DNA of 13,382 nucleotides from Burkholderia sp. (GTDB lineage: Bacteria; Pseudomonadota; Gammaproteobacteria; Burkholderiales; Burkholderiaceae), in NCBI GenBank assembly GCA_030151225.1, contig JASLEG010000390.1, positions 1 through 13,382 of the forward strand, written 5' to 3'. The translations under genes were made by a program, and so were the position numbers. The notes beneath the pieces were generated by a model. That model worked only from the letters and a program-made list of their open reading frames with translations. It did not search any database and was not told the origin of the DNA. Positions 5,864 to 13,108 of this stretch are shown in pieces (the first letter of the stretch is position 1; each line of letters opens with the position of its first letter).

Positions 5864-7399
5864 ATGGCAACCGGAAACAATACGTTAACGAAAATCTTCC
5901 AAAGATTTATACCTGACAACATTCCAAAGCAACAGACAAACGTGTTTTGGTCTTTATTCAATGGTGTGGATGCCGTTTTTGCGCAGTTCGAGGTGCTGCT
6001 CAAATTTTTCCGTAAGGAGCGCAACATACTGACGGCGAACCAGATAAGTTCACTGAGGTCTCTTGCCGCATACAACGGCTTTGAGCCTGAGCTGCTCATC
6101 GCTGCGACAGGCATTGCCTCAATGGTTGCAACGCCCAAGCTTTTCAGTAGGGTGGGCTTCCCGCTTTATCTGCCCCCTTACGCCGAGTTTACCGAGCAAA
6201 ACAGCGGGCTTACTTATTACTTTGACTCGAACAAGGTGCTCCGCATTGACAACTCGGCGGCGCTAATCGTCTTGACGGAGGGCTCCGTTGTTTCGACAAC
6301 CCAGGTTTCGACCGGTCAAAAGGTTGAGCGCTTTTACCTGCCGGCGGCAAACATAACAGACGGTTCCGTGACGATAGCGGTCGACTCGGTTCCCTACCGG
6401 TTGGTTAAGTCCTTCGCCGACAATGCAAACGTGAACGACGGCAAGCTGTTCCTGATAAAGTACAGTAACCGCGCTGACATGCCGGTTATCGTTTACGTTA
6501 TGGGGACGGCTCTTAACGATGTTGTTACGATAGGCTACAGGACCTGCGCGGGCGAGGGCGGAAACCTTGTGCCCGGGGCGATATTCACGACCAACGACCT
6601 TTTGACAACCCAGGGGCTTGAGGTGAATGCTTCGTCTGACGAGCTCCAAATAAGTGTTGTGTCTGGCTTCGTGTTTGGCTCAAACGGCACGGACGAGAAC
6701 TCTTTGCGCTCCGCTATTGGTTTCAACCACGGGGTTACGCTGCTCTTTGACACGGTTTCGTACACCGCCTTCATCAACAAGTACTCGACGATACTTCTCC
6801 AGAAGGTTGTACCTAACCCGAACCAAAGACAGATAAGCAATATCTATGTTTCGGTAAAGACGTACATTGACCCGACAACAACGGTTCCTGTTTCGGAGCA
6901 GTACCAAGAGATAATTGGGCTGAAGTCGTTCCTTATGCCAGCGGACCAAAAGGCTTTGCTTGACGGCTATTTGTCGGATAACGAGTTTGCTCTTTCGAGC
7001 CACAACCTGTTTGACCCCGACATGAACCACTTCGCCTTCCAGTTCATTTTTGACACTGAGGACCAGAGGCTTACAAACATGTCAAACCTGAAGGAGGCCG
7101 TGTACGGCGAGTTCGCGAAGTTTCTGTGGGACCGCTCGTATCAATCAAATTTTGAGCTTGTGCTCTCTGATTTTATGAAGGCGAACAGCACAAACTTTAC
7201 GTGGTCGGTGTTCAGCCAATCGGATGAGGCGACCAAGCTCGCGATAAAAACAGACGGGCCTGACACGCCATATATAATAACAGGGGCGAACGGTGTTCTG
7301 CCAATACTCAGGGGAGATTTCCCTGTATCGGACCAAAACTACAATCCGGTGCAGCTTTTCTTTGACCTCAACATAATTTCAAAAGAAACCTTGAACTAA
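5864..7399 (+). CDS. Baseplate wedge protein, gp6/gpJ-like
   Basis: This 511-residue protein begins with a helical domain (1-90), followed by beta-rich regions. Residues 268-315 contain FGSNGTDENSLRSAIGF and then TLLFDTVSYTAFINK. This is the arrangement found in baseplate J / T4 gp6 proteins, where G-x-D-x-E-S-x-x-x-(L/I)R is followed by a DYEA-like segment in which a sequence-variable region turns into an alpha/beta domain. The earlier stretch YRTCAGEGGNLVPG (about 225-238) fits the GxxGNV-type turn of the same family. Role by homology: dimerising wedge arm connecting hub and fibres. The start lies after 36 non-coding nt with an AT-rich leader (AATTAAGAAATAA) and no strong ribosome binding site. 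It is followed after 1 nt by the fibre gene. Confidence 0.72.
   Translation: MATGNNTLTKIFQRFIPDNIPKQQTNVFWSLFNGVDAVFAQFEVLLKFFRKERNILTANQISSLRSLAAYNGFEPELLIAATGIASMVATPKLFSRVGFPLYLPPYAEFTEQNSGLTYYFDSNKVLRIDNSAALIVLTEGSVVSTTQVSTGQKVERFYLPAANITDGSVTIAVDSVPYRLVKSFADNANVNDGKLFLIKYSNRADMPVIVYVMGTALNDVVTIGYRTCAGEGGNLVPGAIFTTNDLLTTQGLEVNASSDELQISVVSGFVFGSNGTDENSLRSAIGFNHGVTLLFDTVSYTAFINKYSTILLQKVVPNPNQRQISNIYVSVKTYIDPTTTVPVSEQYQEIIGLKSFLMPADQKALLDGYLSDNEFALSSHNLFDPDMNHFAFQFIFDTEDQRLTNMSNLKEAVYGEFAKFLWDRSYQSNFELVLSDFMKANSTNFTWSVFSQSDEATKLAIKTDGPDTPYIITGANGVLPILRGDFPVSDQNYNPVQLFFDLNIISKETLN
6665..6808 (+). other. Baseplate J/gp6 signature region
   Basis: Within the wedge protein this region encodes GTDENSLRSAIGF followed by FDTVSYTAFINKYS. 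It is the segment that best supports the gpJ/gp6 assignment. Confidence 0.6.
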
Positions 7400-7400
7400 G

Positions 7401-10193
7401 ATGAGTCTATTGTCGCCTAATCGGCATATTCAGGCAAACCAAATAAATTTGACCTTTGCGGCGGCGGTTGGTAACCTGCTGCCTTTTGTCGTTTCATCGG
7501 GTTCGCCAAACCTGTATGCCGGCAAGCCCCTGACCGTTACCGTCGCATCAACAAAGTACCCCGTTGTCGTTGTCCAGCAATTGGACGCGAACGGCAGCTG
7601 GAAAAATTTCCTTGATTTTGGTGCTGTTCCGCCTGTTGGTGTTTCAGGCACTTTTATGGAGTCCTTCTCAAAGTCGCAGAGTGCCGACAACGAGAATTTG
7701 ACGATGTGCGACGTTCTGTCGGCAATGTACGCAACCGACGACACCCCGACAGTTCGCGGAAAAGCTGGCGTTGTCACCTCGGAGCAGTCACTCAAGGTAT
7801 CGCGCTCAAAGTTCCCTGTTGCGGGCAACACACTGAATTTCGTCAACTCGTCGCTTGCCTACCAGTTGGTTGGTATTGTCGATTTTGGAGGCGACTCATT
7901 TACGGATGTTCTTGAGCACACATTCCAGCTATACAACGATACAAACCAGTTCTCGTTCAAGCTCTCGTACAAGTCGGTAAACGGACAGAAGGCGAACGCT
8001 GGCGTAGTTGACGAGCCATGGCAGCTTGACTGCGAGCACTTCGCAACCGTTGACAATCCGGGCGTCAACGTGACAATCGAGCTTGTTCGCCAATATACTG
8101 GCAGCCAGGTTCTTGCCGTTTACGCAAGGTTCTCAAACTTGACCGCTACCGGCACGATAAACTCGAGACATTTTATATCTTCAGTGTCGAAATTACATTG
8201 GGATAATATCATGCCTGCTACTGATGGTTCAGGTGACTCGATAGGAAACTTCTTTTTTGCCCTCCCCGCCTCAGTTGCCAACAAGGTCGGCGACAATACG
8301 ACCGCGACGTCAAAAGACATTTTCTTCGATTGCGTTGGAAGCTACACGAATTTAGGCCCAATCGACAAAACAACCACCGGTTACTCGCCGATGAAGGCCT
8401 CGGCCATACCTGATGGCTCAAACCTTGACAATTTTGCCTTCCCGGGCTTCTACAAATACAGCAACACTTCGGACATCGGCACGCTTTCGTCGCTGCCGGC
8501 CGGAGTTCTGAGCGCGTTCCAGCTTGAGGTCGCGCCTCTGTTCGACATCGCCGGAATACCGGCATCTCGCCAGGTTGTTCAGCGCCTGAAGTCCTTCACA
8601 GTGACCGGCGACGGGGCCGGCGTTCCGTACGTTTACCACTCGGTTACCTGGGAGCGCGTCTCGAATTTCGGGAACGGCGCTGTTACATGGAACCCGTGGG
8701 AGCAGGTCGGCAAGGCGGTGCACACCCACCCGGCAACCGACATCATAACCGATGCGACCCACAGGTTTGTCACGGATGCCCAGATTGCCAACTGGAATAG
8801 CCTGGTTGGCGTCACAAAGTACTGGACCGACCCAGTGGCGACTGTTCCCGATTTGGCGGGCAACGAGGGCTTCACCACCTACGTTATTGCGACGGGCTTC
8901 TTCTACACAAAGGTTGCGGGCGTTTGGACCCCGACATCGGCAAACTCCATACCCATAGCGACCGCCGCCCAGACGGGCCTCCTTTCGAAGACCGACTTCG
9001 CATCGTTCTCGCAGCATGGCTTCTCAAAGAAGGTTGGGGCCGGACAGTACATTTTTTGGGACAATGACCCAACGTATTACGGCACCGCCTTCGCGAGGCT
9101 CCCCGACACGGTGTTCGATTTCGTTCTGAGGTCCTCGGCGGTTACGGTTGCCCTGGGCGAGAAGTCGATCGCCGTCGGTTTTGACGACACGGTGGTGAAC
9201 GGCGATGGGTCGATAGCCATCGGCAACGGTTCAACCGTTAAGGGCCCAAATTGCGTTGCGCTTGGCAACAATTTCTCTTCGATAAATTCGGGTGTTGTCG
9301 GCGTGGGCAACGGCGTTTTGGCCGACGGTGACAATGTTGCGATAGTCGGCAATTTCAATGCTGCCCCAGGCTCTACGTACGGGTTCCTTGTAGGTAATGG
9401 CACTTCCAACGCATCAAGGTCGAATTTGTTCGGAGTGACAAAGGCGGGTGTCGCCGTTCTGGCGGGAGGCTACTCAATTACGGGGAAATCGGCGGATGAC
9501 CTGCTTTTGGCCGATGGAACGACAACCTCGGCGAGCGCCCTGCGCGACCAGATACAGCAGACAGTGCAGCAGGGCCTTAAAACCTTCATTTACCTGAAGG
9601 CCGGCTTTGACAACTTTACCCTGGATTGGGCTGATTGGGTTCTTGGCTACGGTGACTTCGCAAAAATAGAGGCTTACCAGATGTACTCAAAGAACCGCTG
9701 GTCGCAGGAGAGCCTGCCAATCCAGGTGGTGACCAGGTTTAAGAACGCTGACAGTCTGGATGCCACTCTTCCCCAAATTGACCTCGACAACACTACGCTT
9801 GCCGTTAGCGGCTCGAATTGGCAGGCGAACTTCACTGTCATCGCCCAGGCGGCGGAGTTGACCGGCTGGAAACTGCAGGCTGCAAACGATGTTCCAGGTG
9901 GCCCGCTCGTTTTCGCCGATGTTGATACCGTTGCCGTTGCCACGCCGAGCGCAATTGTCAACCTGCTCGCGTCCAGTTACCCTGACGGGTTGGTTCTGCG
10001 GCTTTACTCAGAGACGCTGCTTACTACAGGTCCTGAGTATCACATAAATTTGGATGACGACGGAAACCTTGCGATATTTGACATTGACTACGGTGAAAAT
10101 CCATCGGACATTGAACGTGTATATACACAGATGCAGGCGGTTTCCTACAACATTGAACTTAGCAAGGCTGCGGCCATAATTATACTATCCTGA
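7401..10193 (+). CDS. Large tail fibre / baseplate-attached adhesin with pyocin-knob-like and YadA-like parts
   Basis: This 930-residue protein has no signal peptide or membrane segment. Residues about 1-330 are beta-rich and unassigned. Residues about 337-440 (from GSNLDNFAFPGFYKYS to WNPWEQVGKAV), with VQRLKSFTV, TWERVSNF and a W-x-x-W close, match the phage pyocin-knob pattern. It is followed by HTHPATDIITDATHRF (441-456), a motif common in fibre shafts. Residues about 582-655 carry YadA-head-like repeats (SIAVG, SIAIGNGS, CVALGNN, VVGVGNGV, VAIVGN). A helix (RDQIQQTVQQGLKTFI, 715-730) may be a trimeric coiled-coil. The C-terminal 200 residues are unassigned and may be the distal head. The gene starts 1 nt after the wedge gene and ends TGATG with the next start. 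Expected role: trimeric fibre binding the host surface, anchored to the baseplate. Confidence 0.72.
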   Translation: MSLLSPNRHIQANQINLTFAAAVGNLLPFVVSSGSPNLYAGKPLTVTVASTKYPVVVVQQLDANGSWKNFLDFGAVPPVGVSGTFMESFSKSQSADNENLTMCDVLSAMYATDDTPTVRGKAGVVTSEQSLKVSRSKFPVAGNTLNFVNSSLAYQLVGIVDFGGDSFTDVLEHTFQLYNDTNQFSFKLSYKSVNGQKANAGVVDEPWQLDCEHFATVDNPGVNVTIELVRQYTGSQVLAVYARFSNLTATGTINSRHFISSVSKLHWDNIMPATDGSGDSIGNFFFALPASVANKVGDNTTATSKDIFFDCVGSYTNLGPIDKTTTGYSPMKASAIPDGSNLDNFAFPGFYKYSNTSDIGTLSSLPAGVLSAFQLEVAPLFDIAGIPASRQVVQRLKSFTVTGDGAGVPYVYHSVTWERVSNFGNGAVTWNPWEQVGKAVHTHPATDIITDATHRFVTDAQIANWNSLVGVTKYWTDPVATVPDLAGNEGFTTYVIATGFFYTKVAGVWTPTSANSIPIATAAQTGLLSKTDFASFSQHGFSKKVGAGQYIFWDNDPTYYGTAFARLPDTVFDFVLRSSAVTVALGEKSIAVGFDDTVVNGDGSIAIGNGSTVKGPNCVALGNNFSSINSGVVGVGNGVLADGDNVAIVGNFNAAPGSTYGFLVGNGTSNASRSNLFGVTKAGVAVLAGGYSITGKSADDLLLADGTTTSASALRDQIQQTVQQGLKTFIYLKAGFDNFTLDWADWVLGYGDFAKIEAYQMYSKNRWSQESLPIQVVTRFKNADSLDATLPQIDLDNTTLAVSGSNWQANFTVIAQAAELTGWKLQAANDVPGGPLVFADVDTVAVATPSAIVNLLASSYPDGLVLRLYSETLLTTGPEYHINLDDDGNLAIFDIDYGENPSDIERVYTQMQAVSYNIELSKAAAIIILS
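8409..8720 (+). other. Pyocin-knob-like domain in the large fibre
   Basis: The residues here run through FPGFYKYS, LPAGVLSAFQLEV, VVQRLKSFTV, VYHSVTWERV and WNPWEQVGKAV. The pattern (small hydrophobic strand, GxxxAFQLEV-like strand, VQ-strand, W..R strand, final W-x-x-W) is that of the pyocin-knob domain found in tail fibres and R-pyocin fibres. The assignment is by eye. Confidence 0.55.
9144..9365 (+). repeat. YadA-head-like glycine repeats in the large fibre
   Basis: The region encodes tandem elements of about 14-20 residues, each with a hydrophobic-x-G core: SIAVGFDD, SIAIGNGSTVKG, CVALGNNFSS, VVGVGNGVLADG and VAIVGNFN. This is the left-handed beta-roll repeat used by trimeric autotransporter heads and also by phage fibres. 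Confidence 0.7.
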
Positions 10194-11332
10194 TGGCACC
10201 AATAACTAAGAAAAGGTCCTCCGTGGTTGGCCAATCGGACCAACTTCTTGCCGTGCTTGGTCAGCTCGGCATTCCCACGTTTGATACAGCGCCGACAAAT
10301 GTGCCTCTACCAGAGGAAATTGGCGGTGTTGTCGTGGTGAAGCTGTACTATGACACCGTTCTTGGCTCTCTCAGGGCGTGGAACGGTTTGGCGTGGGTTG
10401 ACTCCGTGCCTCTCGGTAACTACTACACTAAGTCCGAGGTCAACGCCCTGGTTTCAGGGCTTGTTTCGGCCGCGAACGCGAACCAGCCAAACGGGTGGCT
10501 TCAGCTTGACGGTTCCGGAAAGGCTGCCGCCGCGCAGTTGCCGTCCTACGTTGACGATGTCGTTGAGTTCACCAACGCCGCGCCTCCCCCGACAACCGGC
10601 GAAACGGGCAAGATATACGTAAACACCGACACTGACCAGCAGTACAGGTGGAGCGGGAGCGTCTACGTGGAACTGTCGAAATCGCCGGGTACGACGGACG
10701 ACCTGGTCGAGGGGACGAGCGGAAACTCGCTGTACTTCAAGACTGCGAGGGTTCTCGCGACGGTGCTCTCGGGACTTTCGACATTGACGGGCGGCTCGGT
10801 TGTCTTCACTGACACAGTGCTTGCTGCTTTCGGGAAGATACAGTACCAAATAAACAATATACTCTCCGTTCCTACGGGTGGCAACGCGGGCCAGACTCTC
10901 GTAAAGTCGTCGAACGCCTCGGGTGACTACGTTTGGGGAACTCCCGCAGCCGCGTCCAACGCCTCGCCTGGTGTCGTTGCATTGGCGACGGTCGCTGAGG
11001 CCATAGCGGGGACGGACAACCTGAAGGCGATGACCGCGCTCGGGGTGCTTTCCGCCATACTCGATAATCAGAAAAATCGCAAATGGGCGATGAACCCTGT
11101 TTCGCTTAACGAGGTCTCTATACTGATGGACTCGGCAGGAACAATCACTTCGGCGCTTGTTGACAACATAACTAACTTGAAGCTAAAGATTGGCTATGCC
11201 GGCACCTACCCTACGGGCGCCCAGACATACCCGTTTTCGTACAGCAACGGCGATGTGCTGCTTGTGACTTACACCTTTTCGGACGCTAACAACCTCCGCG
11301 GTAACTTCAAGCTGATAGGGAGGGACAGCTAA
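10193..11332 (+). CDS. Tail fibre protein
   Basis: This 379-residue protein has the modular composition of phage fibres. After about 70 residues comes YYTKSEVNALVSG (77-89), an often-reused fibre trimerisation motif. It is followed by DDVVEFTNAA (121-130), GETGKIYVNTDTDQQYRW (136-153) and SGSVYVEL, a phrase widely shared among tail fibres. Residues about 194-222 (GLSTLTGGSVVFTDTVLAAFGKIQYQIN) read as a shaft segment. The stretch SPGVVALATVAEAIAGTD (258-275) is of the sort that occurs repeatedly in fibre shafts. The last 80 residues are beta-rich and would be the distal tip. The start ATG overlaps the previous stop (TGATG), so translation is coupled. The gene is followed after 3 nt by the beta-helix gene. 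Confidence 0.75.
   Translation: MAPITKKRSSVVGQSDQLLAVLGQLGIPTFDTAPTNVPLPEEIGGVVVVKLYYDTVLGSLRAWNGLAWVDSVPLGNYYTKSEVNALVSGLVSAANANQPNGWLQLDGSGKAAAAQLPSYVDDVVEFTNAAPPPTTGETGKIYVNTDTDQQYRWSGSVYVELSKSPGTTDDLVEGTSGNSLYFKTARVLATVLSGLSTLTGGSVVFTDTVLAAFGKIQYQINNILSVPTGGNAGQTLVKSSNASGDYVWGTPAAASNASPGVVALATVAEAIAGTDNLKAMTALGVLSAILDNQKNRKWAMNPVSLNEVSILMDSAGTITSALVDNITNLKLKIGYAGTYPTGAQTYPFSYSNGDVLLVTYTFSDANNLRGNFKLIGRDS
11318..11325 (+). promoter_or_regulatory. Ribosome binding site of the beta-helix adhesin gene
   Basis: GGGAGGGA inside the end of the fibre gene lies 10 nt before the ATG at 11336. It gives this gene its own initiation signal, unlike the second adhesin copy, which shows only a stop/start overlap. 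Confidence 0.55.
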
Positions 11333-11335
11333 ACC

Positions 11336-12540
11336 ATGAGCGCAACCTACAATTGGACCTATCAACCAGGTTCTTCAAATCCATATAGTATTAACATACC
11401 ATCAACAGCAGACGATGTTCGCCCTGCTAATGTTTGGTATGTTGCTCTTTTTGGCAATGATGCAACCGGAAACGGTTCAAGGAGAAAGCCTTACAGAACA
11501 ATCACAAAGGCATATTCTTTGCTTGCGAGTGGGGATACTTTAATTTTGGGTGGTGGAACATACAGAGAAGCTGCTGTAATACAGGGTTCTAACAGGGGTT
11601 CCGTTAGAGTTGTTGGTGACGGTGATGTAAAAATTGATATATCATACAATTTTTATCTATTCAACTTTGTTGTTGATAGTATGGGATTTTATAATATAAC
11701 AATTATCGGGGATGGTTCTTCAAGTTATATAGTACCAGGCGGTTCTTTTAATGGATTGATAGCGTACGATTGTATTTTTGATGGTTGTTTTGCAATTCCA
11801 CCAGGAAATTATTGCGATTTTCAAGATGTGCGAAACACTGTCTTTATGAATTTTGCAGGGGTTATGCAGCCTGGTTATTCAAGGGTTGGCGCCGGTTGTT
11901 TGAACGTTACTTTTGCCTATTGCAATATTTCCTTCAATAACGGAACTCTTGATTTGTTCACAAACGCAATTTTTTATTATTGCAATATTGCAGGTAATAC
12001 GAGCGTAATGGGCAATATTCGCTATTCGTTGTTTTACCAGTGCAATTTTAAGTTTAATGGTTTGGGTTCTGTTGGGGCTTTCAGGCCGACAACGCCAGCG
12101 GGCTATACTTATTATTCCGATATAAATTCTTTGAAATCTGCTTATAACACACAATATGGTTTAAATGGTTATAGTGGTTGTGCTTTTGGTGACCCACTTT
12201 TCATAAATTCAGGTCTTAAAAACTATGCACTTCAATCATCAAGCCCGGCAAAGAATATGTCTTATTTTGGGACATTTATTGGCGGACTTGGCATAGGGCT
12301 TGCTATATTAGCAAGAGCAACGGAAAGTGCTGGTTCATTCGTTTTTGCATCGGCCGTAAATTTGACAATAGCCGATGACAGTATAACTTTTACTGACCCA
12401 AGTCAAAATGCACAGATAGACACACAGCCTCAACTAAATCAGCTTGGTAGAATAATTCAGAAATTCCCAATTTTTGGTTTTAATTCAGACAGGAATGGTC
12501 AATACGTTGACACTATAGCTGATCTTGGCGCAACACTAAA
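11336..12540 (+). other. AT-rich segment within the beta-helix adhesin gene (mosaic boundary near 12540)
   Basis: Hand counts show the shift: positions 11641-11700 contain 13 G/C of 60, against 38 of 60 at 12841-12900 in the same gene and 35 of 60 at 10621-10680 in the preceding fibre gene. Codons change accordingly (AAT, GAT, TTT and GGT instead of AAC, GAC, TTC and GGC). 12481-12540 has 24 of 60 and 12541-12600 has 31 of 60, so the change begins near 12540 and is complete near 12780. Confidence 0.7.
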
Positions 12541-13108
12541 CGCAGGCGATACGCTGTCTGTGCCGGTGTCATATTTGGTTAAGGTGGGTGCCATAGTTTA
12601 CAATGGCGCAACATACCAGCCTGGTGATAGGCTTACAACCGTAACCGGCCAAACCACCTTTACCACGGGTGCAAGCGGTATACTTATTGAAATTACCGAG
12701 GCGCCCGAGCGTCATACAATAATGGCTCGTTTTAATGATGGTGGAACAATGGTGCTTTCTACAGATGCTCTTGTCTCGGGCAATTGGTATTTTGTCGTTA
12801 CGGGCTCCGCCGTTTACAAGTCGAATACGTATTCCGCCGGTTCGTACTTTCTCGCCGACGACACGTCGTCGTGGTCCGGCACGGCGACTGTCGAGCTTGC
12901 CATGCCGGACGAGACGACGCTTCCGTTTCAGCACTATGACCCCGCCTTCCAGCCCACCACGAACAACGTTGGTGACGTGAGGACCGGCGCCGTTGTCAGG
13001 GGAAACGGCGACCCCGCCTACGTTCGCGGGACCGGCAAGGAGTGGCCGATAAACACAAAGCACATGCAGTTCAGGTACATGCTGAAGTCTAACAATTTAA
13101 CACCGTAA
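11336..13108 (+). CDS. Beta-helix adhesin/tailspike, first copy of a tandem pair
   Basis: This 590-residue protein carries WYVALFGNDATGNGSRRKPY then RTITKAYSLLASGDTLILGGGTYREA at residues 34-79. This is the entry signature of right-handed parallel beta-helix proteins (DUF1565/pectate-lyase-like), in which a G-x-D-x-x-GxGS..KPYRTI phrase precedes the first coils. Coils continue to about residue 300, with GLIAYDCIFDGC, NVTFAYCNISFNN and AIFYYCNIAGN as typical stacked turns. Residues 404-453 and 472-522 are two related beta-domains, followed by a short tail. Such proteins act as phage tailspikes or glycan-binding or -cleaving tips. No catalytic residues can be identified by eye. The first 1.2 kb are AT-rich, the remainder GC-rich. 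It has its own ribosome binding site (GGGAGGGA, 10 nt upstream) and overlaps the next gene by one base (TAATG). Confidence 0.72.
   Translation: MSATYNWTYQPGSSNPYSINIPSTADDVRPANVWYVALFGNDATGNGSRRKPYRTITKAYSLLASGDTLILGGGTYREAAVIQGSNRGSVRVVGDGDVKIDISYNFYLFNFVVDSMGFYNITIIGDGSSSYIVPGGSFNGLIAYDCIFDGCFAIPPGNYCDFQDVRNTVFMNFAGVMQPGYSRVGAGCLNVTFAYCNISFNNGTLDLFTNAIFYYCNIAGNTSVMGNIRYSLFYQCNFKFNGLGSVGAFRPTTPAGYTYYSDINSLKSAYNTQYGLNGYSGCAFGDPLFINSGLKNYALQSSSPAKNMSYFGTFIGGLGIGLAILARATESAGSFVFASAVNLTIADDSITFTDPSQNAQIDTQPQLNQLGRIIQKFPIFGFNSDRNGQYVDTIADLGATLNAGDTLSVPVSYLVKVGAIVYNGATYQPGDRLTTVTGQTTFTTGASGILIEITEAPERHTIMARFNDGGTMVLSTDALVSGNWYFVVTGSAVYKSNTYSAGSYFLADDTSSWSGTATVELAMPDETTLPFQHYDPAFQPTTNNVGDVRTGAVVRGNGDPAYVRGTGKEWPINTKHMQFRYMLKSNNLTP
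11438..11454 (+). repeat. 17-nt direct repeat shared with second adhesin copy (copy 1)
   Basis: TATGTTGCTCTTTTTGG occurs identically here and at 13222-13238 in the second adhesin gene, encoding YVALFG in both. It is the longest identical stretch I found between the two starts. Confidence 0.85.
12545..12901 (+). repeat. Duplicated C-terminal beta-domain in the adhesin
   Basis: Residues 404-453 (YLVKVGAIVYNGATYQPGDR ...) and 472-522 (YFVVTGSAVYKSNTYSAGSY ...) align as strand-for-strand repeats of about 50 residues: an xYxV-x-G-x-hydrophobic-Y pattern, then TY-x-x-G-x-x, then a variable T/S-rich part, then a closing hydrophobic strand (GILIEI and TVELAM). The DNA of the first copy is intermediate in composition and of the second GC-rich. 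Confidence 0.6.

Noticed and set aside
8418..9017. 199-codon open frame on the minus strand inside the large fibre gene
   Set aside because: It is antisense to a much longer frame with clear fibre motifs. Its translation is Arg/Gly/Val-rich with no family pattern, typical of a shadow in GC-rich coding DNA.
12569..13063. 164-codon open frame on the minus strand inside the adhesin gene
   Set aside because: Antisense to the well-supported beta-helix gene, without motif or ribosome binding site. It is explained by the GC-rich C-terminal codons.
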